A stretch of 64,000 nt of DNA from Thiorhodovibrio litoralis (GCF_033954455.1 NZ_CP121473.1:1598501-1662500), one strand, 5' to 3'. Positions 32,318 through 46,553 are shown, counted from the stretch's first letter. Numbers and translations: made by a program. Notes: generated by a model from the letters alone, not told the origin.

Positions 32318-32509
32318 TTTCGTGATCGAGTGGTTTCTGACGCTTATGATACCGGCCAGCCCGTATCATGAATCAGTGAGAGTTGCGGGAAAAAAAGAAA
32401 TTTTGCTCTCTCGCCATTATCCTGGAAACAGCCAGAGATTGGGGGTCGTTGCCGATTTGGGTCTGAAGGATGCGTTGTCGAATCCCGACGCATCAGGCGG
32501 AAACACCTT

Positions 32510-32536
32510 CGCCGCAGGCGATGCCTGCGGCGTTTT
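32510..32536 (+). terminator. Strong GC hairpin with T-run
   Basis: CGCCGCAGGC (32510-32519) pairs perfectly with GCCTGCGGCG (32523-32532) around a 3-base loop, followed by TTTT. It has the form of a Rho-independent terminator for plus-strand transcription; no plus-strand gene upstream is supported, so it could end a small RNA or antisense transcript, or act as the hairpin downstream of the minus-strand EF-hand gene. Confidence 0.65.
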
Positions 32537-32575
32537 CGTGTCTGCTTGACGGGATCAGATCGACTGTCGCCTGGT

Positions 32576-33139
32576 TCAGCGCCCTGGAGCTGGTGGCTGG
32601 CGTCCTTCGCCAGGCCCCCGACCTGCGGGCGGTGCTAGAAATTCCTCAAGCGACAGGCCGTTGTCACCATTGGTGTCCAGGGTTGCGAACTGATGCAGTA
32701 CCATCCCTTCAGGCCCCCGCATGGCTGCCAGTGTCTCGCTACTCAGGCCAGCCGCATCGCCGACGGCGAGCGTATAAAGCCTTGCGGCGACATCGGCCCC
32801 GGTCTCTGGAGCACCGTTGACAAACTCGTCCTCAGTGACCATTCCGTCACCGTCGGCATCCAGCCTAGAAAAAGCCTCGCTCTGCTGCGTGGCACGCTCA
32901 GCCTCTTCATAGGCTTCCAGTTCAGCCAGGCTCAGAAGTCCGTCGCCGTTGGCATCGGCGGTGTCGAAGGAATTGGCGCGGTAGAGTTCCATTTCATCAC
33001 GCGTCACGCTGCCATCGCCATCCAGGTCAGCCTCGGCTGGGAACTGACCGCCACCCGGAGGGCCGCCAGGCATTGCCAGCGCCAGGCTGCCGCACAAGGC
33101 CAAGGCACCAAAACACACAGATTGATTCAGCTTCTTCAT
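32576..33139 (-). CDS. Secreted EF-hand protein
   Basis: 187 residues with a signal peptide (MKKLNQSVCFGALALCGSLA, cleavage near LAMPG). Four EF-hand loops: DLDGDGSVTRDE, DANGDGLLSLAE, DADGDGMVTEDE and DTNGDNGLSLEE, all with Asp at loop positions 1 and 3 and Glu at 12 (the fourth slightly irregular). Gly/Pro-rich ends. Likely a periplasmic calcium-binding protein; such genes are often controlled by two-component systems. A two-component pair follows directly on the other side (33454, 35794). Confidence 0.88.
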   Translation of the reverse strand: MKKLNQSVCFGALALCGSLALAMPGGPPGGGQFPAEADLDGDGSVTRDEMELYRANSFDTADANGDGLLSLAELEAYEEAERATQQSEAFSRLDADGDGMVTEDEFVNGAPETGADVAARLYTLAVGDAAGLSSETLAAMRGPEGMVLHQFATLDTNGDNGLSLEEFLAPPAGRGPGEGRQPPAPGR

Positions 33140-33453
33140 CTTTGCTCGTCTCCATTAGAATTTTGCTAAGTTGCGGGTGATCCCGACAACGACTTCAGTA
33201 TGGTTGTGAACTTTGGAGTCATTGTGAAGAAACCTGCAAGCTTTGGTGGAGTTTGCTGGACTCGGCCAGTGAGGCGCACCCTGGGGGCGGCCTCAATCTC
33301 GAAGAAACCGTGAAGAATGCCTGCCGCTGTTGCCTTACCACCAATGCACGGCGATGCTAGTGGCCATAGCCCGCGCGTCAACCAGGAGATGATGTCATCG
33401 CCATGGGCGCGGGGCGAGGGAGATGCGCGAAGCATAAGAGGCGGGCGGAGACG
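33140..33453. promoter_or_regulatory. Divergent control region with two copies of GAAGAAACCGTGAAG-type word
   Basis: 314 bases between the EF-hand gene (minus) and the sensor kinase (plus). Copies at 33226-33240 (GAAGAAACCTGCAAG) and 33301-33315 (perfect) lie 87 and 162 bases before the EF-hand start. GTGAA half-words also occur at 33206-33210 and 33224-33228. The minus frame at 33166-33435 shows no protein features. Confidence 0.45.
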
Positions 33454-35097
33454 ATGCGAATTGGTCTAACAGGGAAGCTGTTGTTGGTACTCGGCCTGAC
33501 GAGCACGCTGTCGGTCGTGGGCATGGGTCTGGCCGCGCGCTGGAGTTTCAAGCACGGTTTTCTCGACTATTTAGGTCAGCAGGAGCTGAAGCGGATCAGC
33601 CCCATCGGGGATGCCTTGCTGCAAGTCTATCGCGAGCAGGGTTCCTGGGATTTTATCGCCGACAACCCCCACGATTGGCCGCGCTTCATTGATGACGCTA
33701 TGGCGCCAGTCTTCGGCGATGACGGGGTGAAACCCTGGGCACCACTGTTTGACGAGCCAAGCGACGGTCCGAGACGACCCCATCGCCCGCCGATGCAACG
33801 GGCGTGGGAACCACCTCAGCCCGGATCAGCCCCGCACAGACCACATCCACTTGGTCCACCTGGTTCATCTGACAGACCTGGCCCACCTGGCCCACCCGTC
33901 CCACCTGGCCACTTTGGTGAGTCGGATTTCGGCCCATCTAACGCTCCCCCATTCAGGCCGCCGCCCCCGAGAGGGAACCCCCTGCTCGGACGGCTGCGTC
34001 TGCTCGACGCAGCGCGCAACCCAATCGCGGGACGTATCGCTGGTGAAATGCAAGGCGAAGTGTTCAGTCCACTGATTGCCGATGATGTTGTGGTGGGATG
34101 GCTGGGGCTGTCATCGCCGGTCTGGCTGGAGGATGAGCTGGCGCAACGCTTTAACCAGCAGCACAATCGCTCGCTCCTCTGGATAAGCCTCGCCGCCTTG
34201 ACCCTGGCACTGCTGCTGGGTGCAGTCCTCGGCACGGCAATGCTGCGGCGCATCCGATCCGTCGCCGACGGCGCCCGTCAACTGGCCAAGGGCGACTATC
34301 AGACTCGGGTTGCACTCAAGGGCCGCGATGAAGTGACCGAATTGGCGCAGGACTTCAACCACCTGGCCTTGGTGTTGGAGCGCAGCGAAGCCTTGCGTCG
34401 CAGCGCCATGGCCGATGTATCCCATGAACTGCGCACGCCGCTGGCCGTCGCCCGAGCAGAGCTGGATGCCTTGATTGATGGCATCCGGCCCTGCACTAAG
34501 GAGCGTCTGGAACAATTGCACGGACGACTGCTGACCCTCGGGCGTTTACTCGACGATCTCTATGATCTGGCCCTGTCGGACAGCGGTGCGCTCCACTACC
34601 GCTTTGAGTCCCTCGACCTGACAGCCATCCTGCACGCTGCGGTGGCTGACGGAGAATCTTGCTGCACGGACAAGCAGATCGCATTGCATGCACAGATAGA
34701 AGACGGTCTGCAAATGGACGGCGATGCCGGACGATTGCGGCAGGTACTGGACAATCTGCTCTCCAACAGCTTGCGCTATACCGACGCGGGTGGGTTCATC
34801 CGGATCATCGCCGCACGCGCCGGCGGTGACATCCTGATCTCGATCGCAGACACGCCACCGGGCGTCGACCCGGCCGCGCTGGAGCGCCTGTTCGACCGCT
34901 TCTATCGGGTGGAGGCATCGCGCTCGCGGGCGAAGGGCGGCGCCGGACTCGGTCTGGCGATCTGTCGCTCCATCGTCGAGGCTCATCGCGGTCGCATCAG
35001 CGCAAGGCCCGCCGATTGCGGTGGTCTGGAGATCCAGATCCGGTTCAGCCCGGCTCCGGTTCGTAGCGGTAGCCGACACCGTAAACAGACTGGATGA
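33454..35097 (+). CDS. BaeS-like sensor histidine kinase
   Basis: 547 residues from MRIGLTGKLL (GGAG about six bases ahead). Membrane helix 1 at about 8-28; periplasmic region with a collagen-like Pro/Gly/His-rich stretch (about 105-175, GPPGSSDRPGPPGPPVPPGH); helix 2 at about 240-260; HAMP; HisKA with DVSHELRTPLAVARAE (His near 328); HATPase_c with NSLRYTDAGG and GGAGLGLAICRSI. Pairs with the regulator at 35045-35794, which is on the opposite strand with overlapping 3' ends. Likely senses an envelope signal; the repeated word in front of neighbouring secreted-protein genes suggests they are its regulon. Confidence 0.9.
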   Translation: MRIGLTGKLLLVLGLTSTLSVVGMGLAARWSFKHGFLDYLGQQELKRISPIGDALLQVYREQGSWDFIADNPHDWPRFIDDAMAPVFGDDGVKPWAPLFDEPSDGPRRPHRPPMQRAWEPPQPGSAPHRPHPLGPPGSSDRPGPPGPPVPPGHFGESDFGPSNAPPFRPPPPRGNPLLGRLRLLDAARNPIAGRIAGEMQGEVFSPLIADDVVVGWLGLSSPVWLEDELAQRFNQQHNRSLLWISLAALTLALLLGAVLGTAMLRRIRSVADGARQLAKGDYQTRVALKGRDEVTELAQDFNHLALVLERSEALRRSAMADVSHELRTPLAVARAELDALIDGIRPCTKERLEQLHGRLLTLGRLLDDLYDLALSDSGALHYRFESLDLTAILHAAVADGESCCTDKQIALHAQIEDGLQMDGDAGRLRQVLDNLLSNSLRYTDAGGFIRIIAARAGGDILISIADTPPGVDPAALERLFDRFYRVEASRSRAKGGAGLGLAICRSIVEAHRGRISARPADCGGLEIQIRFSPAPVRSGSRHRKQTG

Positions 35098-35794
35098 ACT
35101 GCTGACCCTCGAAGGCGGACGCGAGCTTCTTGCGCAGATTCTTGACATGCGTATCCACGGTGCGCTCCGTGACGATGCGGTTGTCGTCGTACAAGCGTTC
35201 GATCAAGCGCGACCGCGAGTAGATGTTCCCAGGGTGACGACACAGGGTATCGAGCAAACGGAATTCCACCAGCGTGAGTTGCAGGGCGCGGTCGCCGACA
35301 CGCACCTCCATGCGGTCGGCATCCAGGGATAGGCCATGGGCCGGCACCTGAGCCGACCCAGGCTCTGACTCTGGCCCCGACCCCAGCGTCTGACCGGACA
35401 CGCGCGCCTGCGTCAGCATCTCCACACGTCGCAACTGCGCCTTGACCCGCGCGACCACTTCCCGCGGCGCAAACGGCTTGCAGACATAGTCGTCAGCGCC
35501 GAGTTCGAGTCCCAGCAAGCGATCAATCTCCTCGACCTTAGCGGTCACCATGATGATCGGCACTGTCGTGAAAGTGCGCAGATCGCGACAGATCTCCAAG
35601 CCGTCGCGTCCGGGCAGCATCAAGTCCAGCAGAATCAGATCCGGAGCCTGCTCCCGAACATGCGCCACCACCGACAAGCCATCGCTGAGGCGATCGACCG
35701 CGAAGGAGGATGCCTGCAAGTACTCGGCCAGCACATCCGCTAGCGCAATCTCGTCTTCGACGATCAGCACCGTCTTGGGAGTCAAGTCGTTCAT
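35045..35794 (-). CDS. BaeR-like OmpR-family response regulator
   Basis: 249 residues from MNDLTPKTVL. Receiver domain (about 8-120) with acidic pocket VEDE, phospho-acceptor Asp in ILLDLMLPG (near 57), switch Thr in VTAK and Lys in CKPF. Winged helix at about 150-245 with LTLVEFRLLDTLCRHPG and LYDDNRIVTERTVDTHVKNL, closest in pattern to BaeR. Its last 53 bases overlap the 3' end of the kinase gene on the other strand, so the pair is convergent rather than an operon. Confidence 0.92.
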   Translation of the reverse strand: MNDLTPKTVLIVEDEIALADVLAEYLQASSFAVDRLSDGLSVVAHVREQAPDLILLDLMLPGRDGLEICRDLRTFTTVPIIMVTAKVEEIDRLLGLELGADDYVCKPFAPREVVARVKAQLRRVEMLTQARVSGQTLGSGPESEPGSAQVPAHGLSLDADRMEVRVGDRALQLTLVEFRLLDTLCRHPGNIYSRSRLIERLYDDNRIVTERTVDTHVKNLRKKLASAFEGQQFIQSVYGVGYRYEPEPG

Positions 35795-35979
35795 GTTTCG
35801 AAAGTTCCACAAAGTCTGTTGCCGATGTACAGAATCCACTCGCATATTGCTATGCGATTCGGTATCCGGCAAACTGATGTAGCTCAATAAGCCTCGCCCC
35901 AGCGCGGGGCTTTTGCATTTTTCTCCCGTCGAAATCATCACGGCCAACCCTTCCCTCAGCCTTTCGTGGAACCCTACTT

Positions 35980-37584
35980 TTGATCTCTACAGCCAACCTC
36001 ACCATGCAGTTCGGCGGCAAGCCGTTGTTCGAGAACGTCTCCGTCAAGTTCGGCGGCGGCAATTGCTACGGACTCATCGGTGCCAACGGCTCCGGGAAGT
36101 CGACCCTGATGAAGATCCTAGGCGGCGATCTGGAGCCCAGCTCAGGCAACGTCTCGGTCGATCCCGGCAAACGGCTCGGCAAGCTGCGCCAGGACCAATT
36201 CGCCTATGAGAACCAGACGGTGCTAGACACCGTCATCATGGGGCACGACGAGCTGTGGCGGATCAAACAAGAGCGTGATCGCATCTACGCCTTGCCGGAG
36301 ATGAGCGAGGAGGACGGCATGGAGGTCGCGCACCTGGAGGTGTTGTTTGCCGAGCTGGATGGCTATACCGCCGAGTCACGCGCCAGCGAGCTGCTGCTGG
36401 GGCTGGCCATTCCGTTGGAGCAGCACGAGGGCCCGATGAGCGCGGTCGCGCCGGGCTGGAAGCTGCGCGTGCTGCTTGCCCAGGCGCTGTTCGCCGACCC
36501 GGACATCCTGCTGCTCGACGAGCCTACCAACAATCTGGACATCCACACCATCCAGTGGCTGGAAGAGGTGCTGATCACACGCGATAGCACCATGATCATC
36601 ATCTCGCATGATCGGCATTTCCTAAACAGCGTCTGCACCCACATGGCCGACCTGGACTACGGCGAGTTGCGTCTCTACCCCGGCAACTACGACGAGTACA
36701 TGACCGCCTCCAGTCAGGCACGCCAACGCCTGCAGGCGGACAACGCCAAGAAGAAGACTCAGCTCGCCGAGCTACAGACCTTCGTCAGCCGCTTCTCAGC
36801 CAACGCCTCCAAGTCCAAGCAGGCCACCTCTCGCAAGCGTCAGATGGAGAAGATCGTGCTGGAGGACATCAAGCCCTCCAGCCGGGTCAACCCCTTCATC
36901 CGCTTCGCTCAGGACAAGAAGCTCTATCGCCTAGCGCTGGAGGTGACGGACCTGGCCAAGGGGTATGACGGCACACCGCTGTTCAGCGGTTTCGACCTGA
37001 CCGTCGAGGTCGGTGAACGCGTCGCCATCATCGGCCCCAACGGCATCGGCAAGACCACCCTGCTGCGCTGCCTGGCCGGCGACCTGACGCCCGACGGCGG
37101 CACGGTCAAATGGTCCGAGAACAGCCAGCTGGGCTATTTCGCCCAGGACCACGCCGCCGATTTCACCGAGCGCACCACGCTCTACGACTGGATGGACCAA
37201 TGGAAGCAGCCCGGCGACGACGAGCAGGTCATTCGCGGGACGCTGGGGCGTTTGTTGTTCTCACAAGACGAGATCAAGAAACCGGTGAACGTCATCTCCG
37301 GTGGCGAGCAGGGCCGCATGCTGTTCGGCAAGCTGATGCTGCAAAAGCCCAACATCCTGCTGATGGACGAGCCGACCAATCACCTGGACATGGAATCGAT
37401 CGAGTCGCTCAACACCGCGCTGGAAGGCTACCCGGGCACCCTGATCCTAGTCAGTCACGACCGCGAGTTCGTCTCCTCGCTGGCGACCCGCATCATCGAG
37501 CTGACGCCCCAGGGCGTGATCAACTTCAGCGGCAACTACGAAGAATATCTGGAAAGCGGCAGCGCTCCTGCGCAAGCCGCTTGA
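35980..37584 (+). CDS. ybiT: ABC-F protein YbiT
   Basis: 534 residues. The start is TTG at 35980 giving [17 protein letters not shown], which matches the usual YbiT N terminus; no ATG with a better site is available before the conserved block. Two ABC domains: Walker A GANGSGKS (near 36-43) and GPNGIGKT (near 350), signatures APGWKLRV (degenerate, typical of this subfamily) and SGGEQGRM, Walker [13 protein letters not shown] and [12 protein letters not shown], joined by a charged linker ([20 protein letters not shown]). ABC-F proteins act on the ribosome; no membrane segments. Monocistronic. Confidence 0.93.
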   Translation: MISTANLTMQFGGKPLFENVSVKFGGGNCYGLIGANGSGKSTLMKILGGDLEPSSGNVSVDPGKRLGKLRQDQFAYENQTVLDTVIMGHDELWRIKQERDRIYALPEMSEEDGMEVAHLEVLFAELDGYTAESRASELLLGLAIPLEQHEGPMSAVAPGWKLRVLLAQALFADPDILLLDEPTNNLDIHTIQWLEEVLITRDSTMIIISHDRHFLNSVCTHMADLDYGELRLYPGNYDEYMTASSQARQRLQADNAKKKTQLAELQTFVSRFSANASKSKQATSRKRQMEKIVLEDIKPSSRVNPFIRFAQDKKLYRLALEVTDLAKGYDGTPLFSGFDLTVEVGERVAIIGPNGIGKTTLLRCLAGDLTPDGGTVKWSENSQLGYFAQDHAADFTERTTLYDWMDQWKQPGDDEQVIRGTLGRLLFSQDEIKKPVNVISGGEQGRMLFGKLMLQKPNILLMDEPTNHLDMESIESLNTALEGYPGTLILVSHDREFVSSLATRIIELTPQGVINFSGNYEEYLESGSAPAQAA

Positions 37585-37644
37585 TCGACACTCGGCGCGG
37601 TGCCGGAAGGTCCCGCCCTATCACGCCGCCTGAAGGGTCCCGAC

Positions 37645-39276
37645 CTAAAGACCCGGGCCAGCAACGGACTGCGACGGCTGCTGCCCCAGGAGAACGCCAT
37701 CGGCGCCCTTCGCCTTGCCGTAGAGGCTGAACTTGCTCTTGTGAAACCGCTCAGCGGTCTGCTGTAGGTTGCCGGTGAAGCGCGGGTCCTGAGGGCGTTC
37801 ATGCGAGTTGACGAAGGCTGCGACGTCCCAGGCCTCCTGGTCGGTGAGGGTGTCGTCGAGTCCGAGCGGCATGTTTTGCCGGATGAAGGCTGCTGCGGTA
37901 TCGACCTTGTGCATCCCTGCGCCCCAGTTGTAGGAGTCGGCGCCCCAGAGCGGTGGGAACAGGGTTCCAGCCTCGGCGTTCATGACCCCCTTTCCATCCT
38001 CCCCATGACAGAGGGCACACTTGGCCGCATAGACCGCGCGTCCGCGGGCAGGGTCAAAGCCCTGCTCGGTCTCCATCAGCGGCGGGTAGCCGCGGCCGGG
38101 CAGGGTGTCGTCGCCCGTGGGCGCGCCCTTGGCGAGCCAGAAACTGTAGGCGGCCAGGGAAGCAATGGGCTCAGCGTCGGCGGCCGGTGGCGCGCCCGCC
38201 GCGGATGCTTGGGCGTTCATTGAGTACTCGAAGCAGCCCTGGATGCGCTCAATGAAGCTGTCGACCGTCTTGGTCTTGGAGCGATAGGCGGGATAAGCAA
38301 CCCAGGCGGCCCATAGAGGTGCGGACTCGGCCAGACGCCCGGCGTCGATATGACAGTTGCCACAGGCCAGCTCATTGCCAACGTAAGTGTCCGAGGAGGG
38401 ATGCGTGTTGGTGTTGAGGAAGATGGCCTGTCCTTGACGGACCACCTCGCCGAAAGGGCCTTCAGGGAAGGCGTCCCGCGACGGCGACTTGAAGTAGCCC
38501 GAGTCGCCCGGGTCCCGTCCTGGCGGCGCTGGGCCATGGTCCGCAACGGTGCCGGTGGTGATCTTTGCCTGCGCGACCTCTGCATCCGCCGGAGGCGGCA
38601 CCGGGGTGGTGATCGCCGGTATCGGCGCGGCGCCGGGCTGGGCGGCGTAGTAAGCGGAGAGCGCTTCGATTTCTTCTGCAGTCAGTCGGTTGGCAACGGA
38701 CTTCATCAGTCCCAGCGGGTCGTTGGCGCGTGTCCCCGACTGCCAGGCCAGTAGCTGGGCCTTGATATAGCTTGCCTGTTGAGCGGCAAGCCCCGGAAAG
38801 TGCGCCCCGATACCGTTGCCGCCGGGCGCGTGGCATTGGGCGCAGGCGGGCAGACTGCGGCCGGTCCAGTCGCCCCATTGAGCCAGGCCCTCTGCCGTCT
38901 TCTTGACGTCGCCCGTCGGCGGCTGTGTCGCCAGTGCGGGGATTGGCAGGCTTGCGTAATAGGCAGAAACGGCGGCGATCTCCTCCTCCGTGAGGTTCTT
39001 CACCATCGGCATCATGATCGGGTTTTCGCGCGTTCCGGTGCGAAGATCAGCCAGTTGTTTGGCCATGTAAGCCGCGTCGAGCCCCGCGATGCGCGGATAG
39101 GCGCTCGCCGCCATGCCGGCCCCGTCCGGACCATGGCAGGCCATGCAGGGTGCGACCCCCTTGGACGTTCCCTGCTTGGCGATCTGCTCGCCAAGACTGG
39201 TCTGCGACTCGGCCCATACGGGGCCAAGCATGATCGAGAGCAGAAGCGTGAGACCGATACGGGGACTTAAGTGCAT
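37645..39276 (-). CDS. tsdBA: Fused thiosulfate dehydrogenase TsdBA (tetraheme cytochrome c)
   Basis: 543 residues with signal peptide (cleavage near VWAES). The N-terminal half is a cytochrome c4-like diheme unit: CMACH (44-48) and CAQCH (145-149). The C-terminal half is TsdA: CGNCH (305-309), YVGNELACGNCHIDAGR, the heme-ligand cysteine in RIQGCFEYSMN (Cys348), CALCH (420-424), and LFPPLWGADSYNWGAGMHK. By family it oxidises two thiosulfate to tetrathionate in the periplasm; the c4 half serves as electron acceptor. TsdB and TsdA are usually separate; the fusion is known from Marichromatium. The start overlaps the preceding nucleotidyltransferase by ten bases. Confidence 0.9.
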   Translation of the reverse strand: MHLSPRIGLTLLLSIMLGPVWAESQTSLGEQIAKQGTSKGVAPCMACHGPDGAGMAASAYPRIAGLDAAYMAKQLADLRTGTRENPIMMPMVKNLTEEEIAAVSAYYASLPIPALATQPPTGDVKKTAEGLAQWGDWTGRSLPACAQCHAPGGNGIGAHFPGLAAQQASYIKAQLLAWQSGTRANDPLGLMKSVANRLTAEEIEALSAYYAAQPGAAPIPAITTPVPPPADAEVAQAKITTGTVADHGPAPPGRDPGDSGYFKSPSRDAFPEGPFGEVVRQGQAIFLNTNTHPSSDTYVGNELACGNCHIDAGRLAESAPLWAAWVAYPAYRSKTKTVDSFIERIQGCFEYSMNAQASAAGAPPAADAEPIASLAAYSFWLAKGAPTGDDTLPGRGYPPLMETEQGFDPARGRAVYAAKCALCHGEDGKGVMNAEAGTLFPPLWGADSYNWGAGMHKVDTAAAFIRQNMPLGLDDTLTDQEAWDVAAFVNSHERPQDPRFTGNLQQTAERFHKSKFSLYGKAKGADGVLLGQQPSQSVAGPGL

Positions 39277-39647
39277 TGTTCGAGTTCCTTTTGGAGTGAG
39301 AGCCGGTGGCGCTGCGCTGGGCGCGTCTGCACCACCACATACGCCTGCTCAATTTCGCGTTGGAAACTGGCCGGGATGCGCGCCCAATCGACGATTTCGA
39401 CGCGGATGGGTAGGTTGCTGTCCGACAAGGCTTCCTGGGTTTCTCCCAGTTCGCGGGTCGGCTGTTTCAGATCGTTTGGCTGACGCACCACCAGATCGAG
39501 GTCGCTGGCGTCATGGCCGTTGCCGTTGACGCGGCTGCCGTAGGCCCAGACCTCGGCATGCGGTAGATGCTGTTGCAGCAGCGCCTGCAACATGGCCAGA
39601 TGCCGGGGGCGCAATGCCAGCGTTTGCGGCGGTCGCTCTGGCATCAA
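39267..39647 (-). CDS. MNT-type nucleotidyltransferase (HEPN/MNT pair)
   Basis: 126 residues. Minimal nucleotidyltransferase fold with AYGSRVNGNGHDASDLDLVV (GS at 37-38, catalytic Asp at 49 and 51) and a third acidic residue in VEIVDWA. MNT proteins act as antitoxins that neutralise HEPN RNases, in studied cases by AMP-ylating them. It overlaps the HEPN gene by four bases (ATGA) and tsdBA by ten. Confidence 0.88.
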   Translation of the reverse strand: MMPERPPQTLALRPRHLAMLQALLQQHLPHAEVWAYGSRVNGNGHDASDLDLVVRQPNDLKQPTRELGETQEALSDSNLPIRVEIVDWARIPASFQREIEQAYVVVQTRPAQRHRLSLQKELEQCT

Positions 39648-40075
39648 TACGCTCCTTCGCTGTAGCGTTCGCGCAGAATAGCTTCCAGTCGCGTCACGTC
39701 GGCAATAAAACCGGGAATCAAGCGCAGCGTTTCTTTGGCGAAGTTTTCACCGCAGTCACGGGCGGTATTGTTGCGGTTGTCCCGGTAGGCAAACCAGCGT
39801 TCCACCTCTTCGAGTGTCATCAAGCCATGGGTGGCTGACAAACGCAGCAGATCCTTGATGGGCGTGGAATCAAGTTTTCTTGCCCCGTGGCCGTAATCAC
39901 GCAGAGATTTTTTCAGCAACTTGAAGCTGGTCTCTTGCGCGAGTTCGTAGCCTTTGACAATGGCGTTACGGAAAATTTCCTGGTCGATGCTCCCCTCAGC
40001 CGCCTGCTCATAAAAGCTAAGCGACGAGCGCAACGTATCGATGCAGCGTTTAAGGTGGTCAGTGTTCAGATTCAT
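39644..40075 (-). CDS. HEPN-domain protein (HI0074 type) with altered catalytic motif
   Basis: 143 residues, all helical; LKRCIDTLRSSLSFYEQAAE near the start and LMTLEEVERWFAYRDNRNNT leading to ARDCGE. The HEPN RNase motif is Rx4-6H, usually RNxxxH in this family. Here it reads RNNTAR, with Arg (CGT) where the His should be. If the sequence is right the RNase should be inactive. Pairs with the MNT gene downstream. Confidence 0.85.
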   Translation of the reverse strand: MNLNTDHLKRCIDTLRSSLSFYEQAAEGSIDQEIFRNAIVKGYELAQETSFKLLKKSLRDYGHGARKLDSTPIKDLLRLSATHGLMTLEEVERWFAYRDNRNNTARDCGENFAKETLRLIPGFIADVTRLEAILRERYSEGAY

Positions 40076-40090
40076 GTGGTGGTCGCCGGA

Positions 40091-41101
40091 TCAGGCGCCT
40101 CCCTCTCGCACGACAACCCGGTTACGCCCTTCCGACTTGGCGAGATAGAGGGCTGCGTCGGCCTCTTGCTGGATCACGGGTGGGCATATCTCTTGTCCTG
40201 TGACCTGCCTTGCTGAGATGCCGATGCTGATGGTGACCTGTCTTGCGACATTGGAATAGGCGTGAGGAATGTCCAGGGCGGCGACGGCGGAACGCAGGTT
40301 TTCTGCGACCTGCAAGGCTCCAGCGCTGTCGCAGTTGGGCAGGATGACGCAGAACTCCTCGCCGCCATAGCGGGCGACGAAGTCCCCTGGTCGTTGCAAA
40401 ACGGCCTCAATGCTTTGTGCCACGCGCCGCAGGCATTCGTCTCCCACGCCGTGCCCGTAATGGTCGTTGAAGGACTTGAAATGGTCGATGTCGATCATCA
40501 GGACCGCGAGCGGAACACCGTCCCGCGCTGCCCGTAGACACTCGCGCGGCAGCATGGCATCGAGAGCGCGGCGATTGGCGATGTCTGTAAGACCGTCGAG
40601 CATTGCCAGTTTTTCCAGTTGCTCGGACTTGCGTTTCAGCCGGATATGGACGCTGACCCGCGCCAGCACGACGGGGATTTTAATGGGCTTGGTGATGTAA
40701 TCCACGGCACCGAGATTGAACCCCGTCTGCTGATCTTCCACGGTGCCCTTGGCGGTGAGGAAGATGATCGGGATGTCCCAGGTGGCGGAGTCCTGTTTGA
40801 TGCGTCGGCAGACCTCGTGACCGTCCATCTCCGGCATCATGATGTCCAACAAGATGAGATCGGGCTTGTCAGGCTGGCGCAGCAGCTCCAGCGCCGCAGC
40901 GCCCCCGGTGGCAACCGCGATGTCATATTCTTTGGTCAATGCCTGAGCGAGGATCTGAATGTTGACCGGTGTGTCGTCGACGATGAGGATCCTCGCACGC
41001 TGGCGCTGTATGGGGGTGGTGGGCGCGGGCAATGGAGGATCGGCTGGAAGATCGGCTGGGGCATCGTCAGCGAATCGGCTGCTGGATTTCTTGTTCTTCA
41101 T
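40091..41101 (-). CDS. Response regulator diguanylate cyclase (REC-GGDEF)
   Basis: 336 residues. After a Pro/Ala-rich lead, the receiver (about 37-155) has DD in LIVDDTP, phospho-acceptor Asp in LILLDIMMPEMDG and Lys in TKPIKIP. The GGDEF domain (about 170-332) has the active GGEEF in ARYGGEEFCVILP and no obvious RxxD inhibitory site just before it. It makes c-di-GMP on phosphorylation. It follows the hybrid kinase on the same strand after 23 bases, so that kinase is the likely partner. Confidence 0.92.
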   Translation of the reverse strand: MKNKKSSSRFADDAPADLPADPPLPAPTTPIQRQRARILIVDDTPVNIQILAQALTKEYDIAVATGGAAALELLRQPDKPDLILLDIMMPEMDGHEVCRRIKQDSATWDIPIIFLTAKGTVEDQQTGFNLGAVDYITKPIKIPVVLARVSVHIRLKRKSEQLEKLAMLDGLTDIANRRALDAMLPRECLRAARDGVPLAVLMIDIDHFKSFNDHYGHGVGDECLRRVAQSIEAVLQRPGDFVARYGGEEFCVILPNCDSAGALQVAENLRSAVAALDIPHAYSNVARQVTISIGISARQVTGQEICPPVIQQEADAALYLAKSEGRNRVVVREGGA

Positions 41102-41124
41102 CGTCTTTTTGTTCTGATCGGGCT

Positions 41125-46175
<5,051 letters not shown>

Positions 46176-46225
46176 TTCTGAATTGTGCCACTCGGATCGC
46201 TCTGTTTCGACCACTGGCGCCAGAC

Positions 46226-46355
46226 TCAAGCAAGAACGCGGTTCCGCCCCTCCGACTTGGCCCGATAGAGCGCCTGGCCAGCGCGCTCGACCATGGTGTC
46301 CTGCGTGTCTTCTGTGCGATAGCTGCTCAGCCCCGCACCGATCAGCCCATGCCAA
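46226..46355 (-). pseudogene. GGDEF-domain C-terminal relic
   Basis: Minus-strand translation ending at 46226 gives GAGLSSYRTEDTQDTMVERA and then GQALYRAKSEGRNRVLA, the last about 45 residues of a GGDEF domain. No GGDEF signature or upstream part is found. It lies directly in front of the CHASE/PAS kinase gene. Confidence 0.75.
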
Positions 46356-46553
46356 TGCTCTATCGATCCCCGTTTAAGATGGAAAGTCTTGAACGCTTTG
46401 GCCTCGATGGTCTGCCGCCGCAGGCCAGCGCTTGCCGATGTGAGTGATCAGGGTATTCTAGGGGATGTTACCGCTTATGAACCACGCACGTGGGTGCTGC
46501 AAAGCATGTGCAGGTCCTGGACAAGCGGACGGCGTCGGCTGTCTCGCTGATGC

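Larger units (their letters stand above)
32224..32575. other. Intergenic region with regulatory word and hairpin
   Basis: 352 bases between two minus-strand genes. Holds the repeated 15-bp word at 32303 and a strong hairpin at 32510. The frame at 32322-32549 (75 codons) runs through the hairpin and shows no domain; not accepted as a gene. Confidence 0.5.

Noticed and set aside
32322-32549. 75-codon plus-strand frame
   Set aside because: Runs through a terminator-like hairpin and has no family features.
33166-33435. 89-codon minus-strand frame
   Set aside because: Covers the divergent control region with repeated regulatory words; no coding signature.
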